64,000 nucleotides of DNA from contig OX359248.1 of NCBI GenBank assembly GCA_947179485.1, positions 52,462,386 through 52,526,385 on the forward strand, given 5' to 3'. The notes under the pieces were generated by a model, which was not told the DNA's origin, made no database searches, and saw only the letters and a list, made by a program, of their open reading frames with translations. This document shows positions 49,201 to 61,867 of this stretch, one piece after another; the stretch's first letter is position 1, and every line of letters starts with the position of its first letter. The DNA is from Allacma fusca. Its lineage: Eukaryota; Arthropoda; Collembola; Symphypleona; Sminthuridae. The position numbers and the translations under genes are program-made.

Positions 49201-51899
49201 TTAATTCCACCCCAATGCAATTTAATCAATATTGCCTCCAGTTCAGTGTATTCAATCAAAGTTCTTCTAAGGGTTTTCCCCTTTGCGTGCAAAAGCACAA
49301 GAACAGAGTCAAAGTCAAGATTCGTTTGGAAATGAAAGCGTGAATTACACAATGTAACAAAAACAGTCTCGTCGACGGATATTCTTGTAGCTCGGCTTAC
49401 ATTACTATAAGTATGAAACACATGTACATTTGTATCTATGGAGCTACATATGTATATATATCTATGTTCAGGGCAAGTGTACATCTTGCAATAGCTTTTT
49501 GAGATTTGCTCCGACTAGATTTGACTCGACAGCTGATTTTCCGTTGGCATTGCAAAAGCACTGAGATATTTGAATCAAATGGGTACGTAGTGGTAGCCTG
49601 GGATCAGTGAGACACAGGGAGAGTGAGTGGAGCCCACGCATACAATATTATTCCTAGATGATATGAAATAGCAAAGTACGAAATATCATGAGAGATATTG
49701 AAATTGAAAAGGAAGGGTTTTCAGAAACATCATGCATTATCTCCTTTCTAAAGGAATAGTTTCAACTATGTATCCAATCTGCAAAGATACACTTGTACAA
49801 GGATATACATACAATCATATCCCTGCTATTTCTACGTGTAGTACACATTCACGTACATACGGAACAGTCTAGCACATGTAAAAGGATAGGCTTCAGGGGG
49901 AAGTACACTGGTTGAGAACTATAAGTGATAAGGGTAGCAGTAGTGTGCATCTACACAGCTTGGACTAGCTATCACTGAATGTTTTTCTTCAGACAGGAAT
50001 ATAATGCTTGTCAAGGTATACATGCTGGTGCTGATAATCGTGGAATCGGGCTTTTTCTACCCTGTACGTTTTCCTTCCCCTATATCTCTTTCACTCTGTT
50101 GCTAAAATCCTCAAGACTACCATTATCTGTATGTAGTAATAAGCAAAAGATCCACGTACATAATTTACTTCCATATGGACTCACTGTGTGTTTGAGACAT
50201 GTTTTTATAGATTTAGTCCACATATGCGCCATATACATCTTTGTAACAAGTGCATTAAACGCTAAATATAATAGGACATAAATGCACAACAAGTCTAAGT
50301 TATTTTCATACTTTGAAGAAACCCGAATTTTGGGAAGGAAAGGTACCATTTGGTTTCTATTGTGCCCTTGCTTAGTGCATCTAGCTTGGTTTGTAACAGC
50401 AGATATAGTAGCATAGTTAGAATTTAGACAATACAATGTTCCCCGGCTGCTATGCATACAGTTTAAGTGTAACTGGCTCGGACTGGAGAAGGGAATTGAT
50501 ATGCAGCTGAGTTGAAATGAATGAAACGCAAACTGAGGTTGTCAATACAAGAGAGAAGAGCCCCAAATGAATGAGTAATGGATTCTCAGATAAATTTTGA
50601 ATTGTCTATATCAGGGCATTTTCCTCCTCTATAGCAAGGTTTCGTGTGTATTAAAAATCATGGAAGGAAAAGCAAAGTGTATTACGTGAGCCCTTCTGTC
50701 CTCCCTTGTAGCTCTTTACTGATTCAGGTTTTTGTATGTAAGAATGTATTTTGAGGTGATTATAGAAATACGATGTACTCTCACTACAGGCGATGAACTT
50801 ATAACATTGTAGTCTCTTTAGAAAATGCATTTATAAAATTTCCCGTTTACCTCAGTGGTAATTGTAGAGTGGACTGACGTACCGTGAGAGTTGATTTTTT
50901 GAGCTCGAGTTGCTCGTTAATGAGAATGCACTGTAAATGTACATGGTGTACACAAAGCTGATACTTTGGTGCTTTTTTCTCAAAATCGGAAAGGGTTCTT
51001 GTGTAATAAAGTATCACTCAGGATAGGTTGTGGCATGAAGTTACATAATAAGGCGTGTATGCTTATAGTAATTGTACAATTTGCTTATTCAATATTCCTT
51101 TGCAGAACAAGAAATCTCCTTGTACTCAGAACTAATGTGTGGAGTTACACGAGAGGAACTGTGGTCTCGCAAGTTCTACTTTGTCATTCGTCAATGTTGC
51201 TATGATTTCCCTCAAATTTTACATACTTAATTTGTATTTGTTTTCATCATGTTTGCTGTTTGCAAGTGGTGTGAGAATTAAATATTAACCTATTATTACT
51301 TGGCAAACACTCAAAGTTTCTTAAGAACCAGAGAGATATGGTGCTGCTGCTCAGTTCGTACGTCACTGTGTCTGTCTGAGGTATTTTCCATGTGTAAAAC
51401 AATGATTGTTTACTTGATGTATGCACTTCAGTAAACATCAAATGTGGGGTATTCTAAAAAAATGGATTTAACACCTGTACAATTGCCTACATTGTAAAAA
51501 TATTTAAAGGACAATATAATACAATTAGTGTATCCTGGCAAGCAATAATGATCAAATTACCCCCTAAATATGTTACACAAAAACATTAAAAGCAAGTTGC
51601 CTAATTTATGCAATTTTTATAATTTTTTTCATATATTGTTCCCAATTAGATTAAACCATTAAATTGTGAACATGCTAAACAGGACTAAGGGCAGCATTAA
51701 TAAATTCCAACAATCTTTAAAAATAAAGTAAATAATTATTGAATCCGACTGATCGTCTAAGAGCTATAACAGTAAACAAAATAAGCAAAATTTTGGAAAT
51801 CAAATTGTTTGCTGTTGCTCAGCAAGCAAATTGTTTCTGCTGGCAGCACGTTTAAAAGACAGCTCTTTCGTATTCCATATCGAATAGTATGTTAAGTTA
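46271..51899. other. ftz 3' region and ftz-Scr spacer
   Basis: No further gene could be supported. The ftz 3' UTR must begin here. ATTAAA words at 47098 and 47120 and AATAAA at 47689 are possible poly(A) signals, with none clearly best. Minus-strand open frames at 48426-48641 (hydrophobic, open further upstream to about 48690), 49077-49484 (135 codons) and 50080-50457 (125 codons) have no recognised domain. TACATATGTA occurs at 47294 and 49445. Confidence 0.55.
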
Positions 51900-52977
51900 G
51901 TAGTATTGTTAAGTTAGAGGTCTTGTCAAGTTAAAAAGGTGTGTTAGGTTAGAGGTTTTGCAAAGTTAAAAAGGTGTGTTAGGTTAGAGGTTTTGCAAAG
52001 TTAAAAAGGTTCGTTAGGTTAGAGGTTTTGCAAAGTTAAAAAGGTTTGTTAGGTTAGAGGTTTTGTAAAGTTAAAAAGGTTTGTTAGGTTAGAGGTTTTG
52101 CAAAGCTAAAAAGGTTTGTAAGGTTAGAGGTTTTGCAAAGTTAAAAAGGTCTGTTAGGTTAGAGGTTTTGTAAAGTTAAAAAGGTTTGTAAGGTTAGAGG
52201 TTTTGCAAAGTTAAAACGGTTTGTAAGGTTAGAGGTTTTGCAAAGTTAAAAAGGTTTGTAAGGTTAGAGGTTTTGCAAAGTTAAAAAGGTTTGTAAGGTT
52301 AGAGGTTTTGCAAAGTTAAAAAGGTTTGTAAGGTTAGAGGTTTTGCAAAGTTAAAAAGGTTTGTAAGGTTAGAGGTTTTGCAAAGTTAAAAAGGTTTGTA
52401 AGGTTAGAGGTTTTGCAACGTTAAAAAGGCTTGTTAGGTTAGAGGCTTTGCAAAGTTAAAAAGGCTTGTTAGGTTAGAGGCTTTGCAACGTTAAAAAGGC
52501 TTGTTAGGTTAGAGGCTTTGCAACGTTAAAAAGGTATGTTAGGTTAGGTTTTGTAAAGTTAAAAAGGTTTGAAAGGTTGGAGGTTTTGTAAAGTTAAAAA
52601 GGTTTGTAAGGTTAGATGTTTTGCAAAGTTAAAAAGGTATGTTAGGTTAGAGGTTTTGTAAAGTTAAAAAGGTTTGTTAGGTTAGAGGTTTTGCAAAGTT
52701 AAAAAGGTTCGTTAGATTAGAGGTTTTGCAAAGTTAAAAAGGTTTGTAAGGTTAGAGGTTTTGTAAAGTTAAAAAGGTTTGTTAGGTTAGAGGTTTTGCA
52801 AAGCTAAAAAGGTTTGTAAGGTTAGAGGTTTTGCAAAGTTAAAAAGGTTTGTTAGCTTAAAGGTTTTGTAAAGTTAAAAAGGTTTGTTAGCTTAAAGGTT
52901 TTATTAAATTCATACAGTTTGTTAGGATAGAGGTTAGCGAAAACGCTTTTAGGCTACAAATTTTGTAAAGTTAAAAG
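51900..52977 (+). repeat. 35-bp minisatellite array, about 30 units, TTAGGTTAG core
   Basis: A tandem array with an exact 35-base period; for example, AGGTTAGAGG begins at 52261 and again at 52296. A unit reads roughly GTTAGAGGTTTTGCAAAG followed by TTAAAAAGGTTTGTWAG. Units are most uniform in the middle and decay at both ends, being regular to about 52936 and degenerate to about 52977. Sequence variants (TTCG, GTAAAG, GCAAAGCTAAAA) occur in the same order near 52008-52110 and again near 52690-52820, so part of the array was copied as a block. Many units contain TTAGGTTAG, two overlapping copies of the arthropod telomere pentamer TTAGG, but the unit as a whole is not telomeric. Confidence 0.97.
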
Positions 52978-55900
52978 CTTCAGTTTTCTACATGTTTGCT
53001 ACGTTGGAAGAATCCCTAAGTTAGAACTTTTGTTTTGTTGGACTGTTTGTTATGTTTGTTGGATTAGTTATTTGAGTTAAGTTCGTCCAGTAAAATTTAT
53101 ATTCAGCCAGTTACATGTGTTTCAGTGTTCGCTCTTCTAATTTGAGAGAGTGGATCTTGTCCGCGTACGTGACCGTGATGGTAAAAACAAAATATTAGCG
53201 TGCTTTATGTACAATGACAACCAAAGCACTGCGCAGCTAGGTATTGTATGCAACTATTTACTGCCTTCCCATTTTACAATTGCCTTTCGGAGTCAGAAAT
53301 TGCTGGTTGTGTAGTACTTTAATAAATAAATCGACAAGTTAAATATGATTACCAAGACAGTAACTCAACCAGCTTACAGTGGTCGGGTAATGGTGGTTGG
53401 GCTAATACTTGTTTGATGGGACTTTACCGTTACTTTAAGACGTTCTTATGCTATACAGTTGAATCGTCATGTTGATATAGATTAAACGCGCTTTATTCAT
53501 AAAGCAAGTTCTTTTCAATGGTTCTTGGTGAACGTTTCTGGTCAACGAGGGTGAACTTTAATACTTACAATAAGGTTTAAAACAATTCATTTAGGATTTA
53601 ATTTTGAGTATATGGCGCGAGACGCAGTCGGAACTAGGAGTAGAAGTCCAGAACCTCTGTCAGGCCGATTCTTTTTTATCGTTTTAAATGTAATATTAAT
53701 GCTTGTACAATAACTATTTGTAGTACCAAATTGTTGCATCTATTCCAAATTTGTTTCCATTTCGTCTAATGTCTATTATACATATTGATATAGGTGACAA
53801 CTTGGAGAATTACACTAATTCTGTTAATGCTCATTCAAACCAACAAAGTTGCCATGCATTTTAATGTGCGGTTAAAAATTATACAATAAATACTGAATAG
53901 TTACAACAATCAATACAAGATGCATTTGTAATCAGGAAATATTTTGCGTCTTAAACAATGGTACTGACACTAAATCCTAGCAAATGTTACAACACTTGAA
54001 TTTACATCCTTGCATAGGATTTGTCGTTACTTGTGATTTTATCTAGTAATGTGACATCTTTATTGTAGCTGCTTCGAAAGGGTTTAAGCTACATTTTATT
54101 TTGAAGTTATTTATTTGCCTTATGGAAATCCGTTTGTCACCAACCTAATGTACAGTTACGTTAGAATTTGCGTTAATTGTAGTGGATCGGTGTACTTTCA
54201 ACTAGAGGTAAAATATGATTACAGGGAATCTAATTCTGGTATTGTGTAAAATTGTTAAAGTAAAAATGGGTTCGTCGAGTAGGATTTGAAGTTAAATGTA
54301 ATCTATACGCTAACAACGCTGTTCGCAAGATATGTTTCAGATATTCGATCTTGTAATAATTTGTTTTTGTAATAACAAAGGTTAAGATAAGATGTACATT
54401 GTAGATAATACTAGTTACGTTACACGAACGTGTTTAAGTGTAAATCCAATTTATATTCACTTGGTACAAACTATGACTTAAATGACCGTGTTGCCGAAAA
54501 TCATAACAATATGTTGTGATGATTTAATGCAATATAATAATATGACCCAAATTTAATTTAAAAACAGCTGATTATTACCAAAACTAATGAATGGAATAAC
54601 TACATTGTTTATTGTGTTAACTATGTGTCGTTTTTCATTAACGTATTTAAACATGAAACTTCATCATTCGCAAAACTTCCTAAATGGCTCATATTCTTTA
54701 TAGGAACCTTACATGTTTATTTGTATTACGTTTATTTAATAAGGAAAGCGCTAGTTTAATTTGTAATGTCTGTCTGTGGACAAATATCTGAAGGTAGCTC
54801 TAGAACCTGCGAAGTTCATACACACTAGCGCTGCCCCTTCGCTGTAGCATCTCGGTAGGGATACCATAAATCGTTGCGAAGCGAAAATCTTCGTATGGTT
54901 TCTTGTGCACATTTGAACTCGACGTCCATTGGCGCGACGCAGTAATGTAATTCTTGCTATAAGCAAAAACAGTCGTACGCCTGCTATTTTTTTATATTAA
55001 AAGTCACGCGACATTTTCCTCGAAACCGCGTTGCGGGACCGTCAGTTAAGTGTATGTATGTATAGAAGTTACCATGTTGTATTTTCATGGTTCGTTTATA
55101 TGTTTGCAAGCAAATATTAAAGAGAGGACAATAATTCTGATGTTGTTCTGCCATATTGATTGAATTGAGGTGCACATCTGAAGACCCCTAAATATCCTTA
55201 TTAACATTAGTGCGGATAACATAAACCATTTTATCACTCATGTTATTTATATATCCCGGCCAACATACCAGAAATCATCATTCCTTCTTTCTTGACAACA
55301 ACAGCAACCGAGTTAAAAAGACTCGAGTAAAGGTCAGTGTTCAGTATATAACTAATTAAATTGATTTTCACCAGTCTATACAGAAACGTTACCATACAGA
55401 TTTAAGCTGAATATTAGTGTAACTCAAAAGTATATTACAGGAAAAATAAGTTACGATACATAAAGAAATACGAATACTGAAAGACAAATAAACTCGACCG
55501 GGCAGATTATTTTTACCTTATAATAATATTAGGATAAAGTCATAACTGAGAGACAAATTGCAGAGAAATTATTGGTAGTAAAATCGAGTCCGTGTGAAGT
55601 TTGAAATGCCAGGCCGTTATTGCAAGAGACCTTGTCAACCTCAATCAAAAGAAGCATTCGTTCAACCCACCATTACAATAAGTATTATTGCTGATCCATT
55701 TGTGGCGGTGTGGTTCCTTTGACTCACTAGTAGCTTTCCCCTTTCCATTTTCATCATCCCATGCATCTTCGTTAGGCTATACTCATATTCACAGAGAGAA
55801 ACGCTGTATGGCCAACGGGTCCAAAGATGAACGGGGCAAGTCTCACTGGACTACGGTGGATCAAAAAGTACAGCCCTTGACTTAAGCTCTGACTCTAGAG

Positions 55901-58900
55901 CTCCTCCGCACTATTGCATTCAGTTATCAACTGTACACAAATACATAAGTACTTACTTTAATAGGCAATCCTTTTTTGGTGCCACCCAAGATTTTCAAAA
56001 TTCCTTTAAAACACAATATTTGGACATCTAGCAACTGCAATTGCAATATCGTTTTATAAAAATTTGCTCAAACCTAAAATTTGCAGCGAGAATGTAAAAT
56101 CACGGTTGTTTTGTCAAATGTCATGTGATTTGTGCAATGTGATTTAACATGACGATTCCTAAAAATGTTGTAACCCTAACTATCCAAAAGTGCTGATATA
56201 TGGCCTTCATCGTTCACCATGCTATAATTGAAATTTTCCTTGGAAGTTCGAATTTAATTTCTCAGCTTAAATCTGACATTTCACTTGAATTAAAATAAAC
56301 GCAGCAAATAGAAATTTTAGCGCCGTCAAACATAAAGGTTTATTATTTTTGAACTTATTATATTTATCGGAATGTTACTGTGCATCTCCAACTAACAAAA
56401 ATGAACATTAATAGAAAATTGTATAGCCAGCAATGAAAACCATATTTGAATACTTACATGTTAAATTACTTTAAAATTGAGATTTTTTAATTCACAAGCT
56501 TTGTATGAAGTTTGGGAGAATTTTGAAAATATGGAGGGGGCACTAAAGCCGGTTTACTAGTCAGTCAGAAACTACACATGTACATACATGCAGTTATATG
56601 TCGTCCACTGAAAATTACATGTGACATAACCAAAACTATATGAACACGTAATTAATTTTCCATTTCTGTTGTAATGGTACAAAAAATTCTTCAACCATTG
56701 TTTAAAATTTCGTAATAATTACCTTCCTTTGTAAAACTTTGCTCTATAAGCAAAAGTCATTGGGGGCGAAAAATGCTGTCCTAACTTTCCAATTAGTTTT
56801 ATGTGGGCAGTGTTGCAGAAGAGTTCAAAAGTCATATGAGCTAGGTTTAAAGTCTTTTGTTGTAGCAGTGTTCTTCTAACGTGTATGTGAGTACGTATTT
56901 GTTGTGTGATATTTTGGTATTGCAATTACGCCAGTTTTTGTTGTAATATTCAGCATATGAGGTTCCTTTACAAAACTTTCTGTTTATTGTAATATTAGTA
57001 ATGTTTTATGACTTGGTCAGACAGAAACGGTCACCTTAGTGTGACAGAGAGTCAGTTGTGGGAGACCAAATGGGCAATGGTCAGAAGGCAAGGGTTTTGA
57101 GTATTTTGCTACGCCCAGAGAATACCAGAGCCAGCCCACTCGTAATCATAATAATAAAGTCACTGTTCTCACTCAAAAGGTTTAGCTTTCATGCATGTTT
57201 ACCCCCAGCGAGTATTTTCCACTCAACGCAGACTTGACTGTTTGGAATGAATGTGAGAAGAATAGTATTTCCATGTATTACCGTAAGAAAATGCGACAGG
57301 TCTGGCTGTTGGTTTTGTTTACTTATTATTATCTCAACATGTTATGCAATCCTCCCTGGAAGTGTGAGAGAGTGAGTTCAAAGTTCGGAGCCATTGTGAG
57401 ATGTGAGGAGTTTAAAGGAAGCGGGAGGATATCTTTCTCTGAAGGTTGTTTATCCAGGCCTTGAACTGAAACGGTTTGTAGAGATTCGATGTTGCATAAA
57501 AACAATCATTACTGTTGTTCCCAATCGGAGAGTCTCACAAGTTTTCACGGTAATTCTGTAAATGCATTGTTTCCCTTCTAGTGACTGGATATATCTAAAA
57601 GTAACAAGTTTTTTGGGAGAGAGAGAGAAGAAAAAGAAAATTTAAGCATCTTTGGTGGCGGAAATGCTCTTATGTTTTCCTATATTAGGATGATATTTTA
57701 GTTTCGCCACGTTTGTTTTGCTCCCAAGCCTTGCAATTTATTTCACTTGATTTGAGAGAAGCGACAATTTAGCGCTTTTTGAAATCGACTGACATCATGG
57801 TGACGACTGTCTTTCTCCTACAAGTTGACAAATCGTCGGGGAAATGAGCTACATGTAAGTATGCACACTTGCAAACCTTGGACATGGGATTGTACTTGAT
57901 ATGCATTCTGGTGCTGGGACGTTCTTCCCCGCTCTTGTGTACTGTAAACGTTGCTAGAGGCATATCACAAGCTTGAAAAAAGCCTCCAATTTTATGCACT
58001 CACAATCAGTTATAACATGGACACCTATACACAGATACAAACAAAACACTTAACATTGCTGTAGCAATGGAGTTTTTCTTTTTAGGAACTTCCCATACGA
58101 TACGCAAGTTATAGCTATGCAGCTGACAAACTCTCCGGCGTACGTAATCAAGTTTAGTAAACGAGAGGAGTCGTTCGGTTTCGGTACATGTTCGTCTGCA
58201 TGACACACTCTATTTTCGAGTCCCTCGTCAAATTTTTTCTCTTCCAACTTTTTCTTTCCACTTTGCCAGCATTCACTCTGAAAAGGGTATCACATGGAAC
58301 TACACACTATCCTACACAACTGTGTAGGGAACAAAACCTAGCAACAAAAATGTTCCCCAACGCTTACACTTAATTTATTTTATATTTAAAGTATTCTTTA
58401 TGTCCTGACAAATATAATTATTAGAGCTCAATTTCAAGGAGTTTTACAACAATCATCGGAGATTTTTCATACTTGTGGCAGTACCATGTAATCCAGTGTG
58501 CAGTTATAAATTTTGAATGAATGATTCACCGTTAATAAATAATTCTGAGTAATTAGAATCGAGGGACAAAAAGGTGTAGATAAATACATTATGGATTCAA
58601 GACAGGGTCTGGAAACGTTTTGTTACCCCAATGATAGTTAAATGGAGAGTTAGGGTAAAAGCTGCAAATGCAGTTTTGTTCTTGGCTCTCAACTTGACCA
58701 TGTTGGTGGAGGCAGAGATACTTTTTTCCTACTCTCTCTCTCGTCTGTAAAAATCTTTCCACGGCATAAAAATCCCTCTAGGGGTACAAGCAGGTGGATT
58801 GGCATATGTTTTTACACTTGAACATTTTATGATTTTAGGTATAGATACATTTAATATGACATTAGAATATACGTAGTTCTTACATTATAACAGTGAAACA

Positions 58901-59441
58901 TGCATACATATGGATGGCCGATATATAGTTACTGTATATTGTATGATAGATCTTGTATAATCTTACTTTATGCAATTGTGTCAGATTTATGATACTTTTT
59001 ATTTAAATATTTCAAGCACTTGAACATGATTAGACAACCTTGACTAGCTGGAATTGGCCCCCTATAAGGAACAAGTTAGCTCCTTGAGTTCACTTCCTAC
59101 TTTTGAATCTGTAGTTATTGCTTCAATGATTAAAAATGTCTTTAAAATATTACACCAGATTAAGATCCATAACTGGTGCAAGGTGCATCAAATGTAGACA
59201 GGATATTTGTATGTGAGGGGTGTGGGCCTTTGATCATTATAGTTCATTTCTCCTAAGTAATCACACCTTTTCACTTTTCTTCAAAGTACGTAACTAAAAT
59301 CCGTACGCTTTGCTAACATTGGGTTATGTTAAATCAAACCGACATTGACTTAGTTCAGCACAAGTTGTGTTTACCATAAATTAGTTTAAAATTGGCCAAA
59401 CTTTATTAACTGAATTGTAACAAGATACAAGAAAACGTCGC
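52978..59441. other. ftz-Scr spacer, non-coding
   Basis: No gene could be supported. The patch at about 54830-55045 has clearly more CpG than its surroundings. It contains CTGCCCCTTCGCTG at 54831-54844, whose complement partly fits the CTCF consensus, and two short minus-strand frames (54751-54966, 54984-55175) without recognised domains. A TAGGGGGC core, also CTCF-like, lies on the minus strand near 59060. The remainder is AT-rich with no strong structure. Confidence 0.5.
54831..54844 (-). promoter_or_regulatory. Weak CTCF-like site in a CpG-richer patch
   Basis: Read on the minus strand, CAGCGAAGGGGCAG agrees with about 10 of 14 positions of the bilaterian CTCF core, including the GGGGCAG end. 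CTCF sites bound regulatory domains in many animal Hox clusters. A single partial match is weak, and the local CpG enrichment is the only supporting context. Confidence 0.15.
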
Positions 59442-59873
59442 GGTATGTGAAATTAAGATTAGAATGAAATTCAATTGTAAAACTAATACACAAACTCGCA
59501 CTAAATTTTGTGTCATATCCGACCCTAGAGGTCGCCGAATCTCAATATTTCAACACGAATAGTATGGGTACTGGTATGTGAAATGGGTACTGGTATGTGA
59601 AATTAAGATTAGAATGAAATTCAATTGTAAAACTAATACACAAACTCGCACTAAATTTTGTGTCATATCCGACCCTAGAGGTCGCCGAATCTCAATATTT
59701 CAACACGAATAGTATGGGTACTGGTATGTGAAATGGGTACTGGTATGTGAAATTAAGATTAGAATGAAATTCAATTGTAAAGCTAATACACAAACTCGCA
59801 CTAAATTTTGTGTCATATCCGACCCTAGAGGTCGCCGAATCTCAATATTTCAACACGAATAGTATGGGTACTG
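59442..59873 (+). repeat. 150-bp tandem repeat, three copies
   Basis: Units start at 59442, 59592 and 59742, giving an exact 150-base period. The third unit stops at about 59873, where the shared sequence changes after GGGTACTG. Copies differ at very few bases; I see one change, in a GTAAAACTAAT/GTAAAGCTAAT word in the third unit. Each junction contains a doubled 19-mer, GGGTACTGGTATGTGAAAT. The unit includes GACCCTAGAGGTC, able to form a small 4-bp stem. Such identity implies very recent amplification, or collapse or misassembly of a longer array. Confidence 0.97.
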
Positions 59874-61837
59874 TGCCCCTTTCAATGTTTTATTTTAATT
59901 TTCATAAGAAATTATAACTTCCCGCGGGAAAATTTATTCTCATTGTGAGGCAATTAGCACGACTTTAAATAGTATTCTAATGATGTATGTTGCTATAATG
60001 GTTGGCTATACGGTGGATAAATAAATACATAATTACATACGTATAAGGAAACTTTTACCCCGTTCCATATCGTATAAACTGTGTGCCACTTTGTCTCCCT
60101 CTAACTCGTTATTATAGAATCTTGGCAAAAAATATTAAATTTAGTTTTTTATAGAAAATTTTCTTGACGATTTTAAAAAATTGATCCCATCTCCTTGCTT
60201 CAAACATCCTTTACATAGGGATCAAAGGTGTGCAGTAACGTCCCGAGTTTATCTGTAAAAGAATTTGCTACAAACTGGAGGAATCAAATATTTTATGAGT
60301 CTTTCCCTGTTGAGGGTTAGGGGGCAGGGATTGCTTTTGATGCGCGTCAACGCTTGCGAAGTTAGTTAAACTTTGTTAAGTAAACCCTTGAGTTACCTAA
60401 AATTTTGTCAAGTGATGGAATTTTGACTACTAGTATTTATACAAAAATATATCCCAGAAAACTAGTTTACTATTTTTATCCACGTAGTAAATCGTGCATA
60501 AATGAAATCTCTTCACACACGGAATTTTTAACCCTCTCCTTATTGGTTTATTGTTAGACGAATCATACTTTTTTCTGACAGGGAGAGAGAGAGAGAGAGT
60601 AAGAAAAATATATCTCTACCTCAACCAACATGACCTGAACCGGTTGCGAGTGAGAAGGTGAGAGACTGTTGTTGAGATTTGTGAGCGAGAAAAAAATGTT
60701 GAATTGAGTTGCATTTTGACAATTAATAACTAGAAATAATTAGCACCAAGGGAAAGTTAAAATAATGCAAAAAAAATATTGGAACAGTACATAACTTTGG
60801 AAGACACCAGAAGTGATGGAAGTTGGGGAAAAGAGAGAAGACAAAGAAGCAAATTAGTTGATGAGAAAAAATGCGGAAAATGTTAATGGAATCAATTTGT
60901 AAGTAATTGAAGAGTAGGTGAATGTTGAAGAATTTAGATGAGATATTTCAAAGGAGATTGACTGTAGTTGTTGTGAGGAAACATCTAAACAAAATGTGGG
61001 AGTTGGTGTAGATGTGCATGTAAAGTGTCGGGCAAGGAAGAACTTGAGGATCTCTCTTGAAGATTTTCAGAGGAGATGGTCTCGGAGAAGTGGAGAGATG
61101 AGCACCAAGCTTCAGAAGAAGTGCATATAGTGTGTACGGATAGAAACAGAAAGAGTGAGAGAGAGAGAGAGAGAGAGGAAGACGAGCACGTTGGGTGAGT
61201 GGTGAACGCGGTACGACTTGGTGAATCTTGCATTTGGTTGGACTTGCTATGAGCAAGTATTGCGCAAGGACTCTCATTGGTCGAGGGAGTCACATGGGCC
61301 TTCTCAAAGGATGGTCCCTATATGGTCTAATGTGCTATTAAAAGTGTGCCAGAGGCTTAGTCGAGACCAGTTACGGCTATAATTCATCGAAATTACGTCA
61401 AATACAACAGTTCTTCTCTGCGGTCGGAGAAGACCAAACAACACTTTCAAAGTCAGTCCGAACGGAGATAGACAGCTAGTAGTCCATTGGACTTGAACAC
61501 ACGAGCAGATACTTTTCACTCGTGCCGTAGTCTCCTCCAACAATCACAGTCTCCTACCAGACCTTGTCACCTCTTGAGAATCACTTTTCTCACCCAAACT
61601 ATCCAAAACCTATTTCTGTCAATTTCAACCGTGTGTGATACCATTCATTTATCCTTTTTATTTTCCTCACTTCTCAATAACATGTGACAACCCGAAAAAT
61701 CATTTCGTACTTGTACAAGGATTTGATCACAAATAAAATTTTACCTGTTTTCAAAATCCTGGGACGAAACATTATTTCCAAGTCAAAAATTTTATCAAGT
61801 CCAAGCTTCATTTTGAACTCAGACTTTTTTTTGTGTG
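59874..61837. other. Scr upstream region, non-coding
   Basis: No gene could be supported. The plus strand is strongly purine-rich from about 60580 to 61200, with GA tracts at 60582-60599 and about 61155-61177. Minus-strand open frames of about 100 codons here are Ser/Leu-rich artefacts of that bias. AACCGGTT at 60639-60646 is a full Grainyhead-type site. Being immediately upstream of Scr, this interval is the natural place for its proximal regulatory DNA. Confidence 0.5.
60639..60646. promoter_or_regulatory. Grainyhead-like palindrome AACCGGTT
   Basis: This 8-bp palindrome is the best form of the Grainyhead site and lies about 1.2 kb before the proposed Scr TATA box. The same ACCGGTT core occurs at 20261, 37249 and 39721. 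Confidence 0.25.
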
Positions 61838-61846
61838 TATAAAAAG
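61838..61846 (+). promoter_or_regulatory. Scr: Probable Scr TATA box
   Basis: TATAAAAAG is a consensus TATA box on the coding strand, placing a start near 61868 and giving a leader of about 620 nt. The initiator context there is weak. A second TATA-like word, TATAAAG at 62421-62427, would give a leader of under 40 nt. Confidence 0.4.
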
Positions 61847-61867
61847 TTGAGGAAACACAATTGCTTC

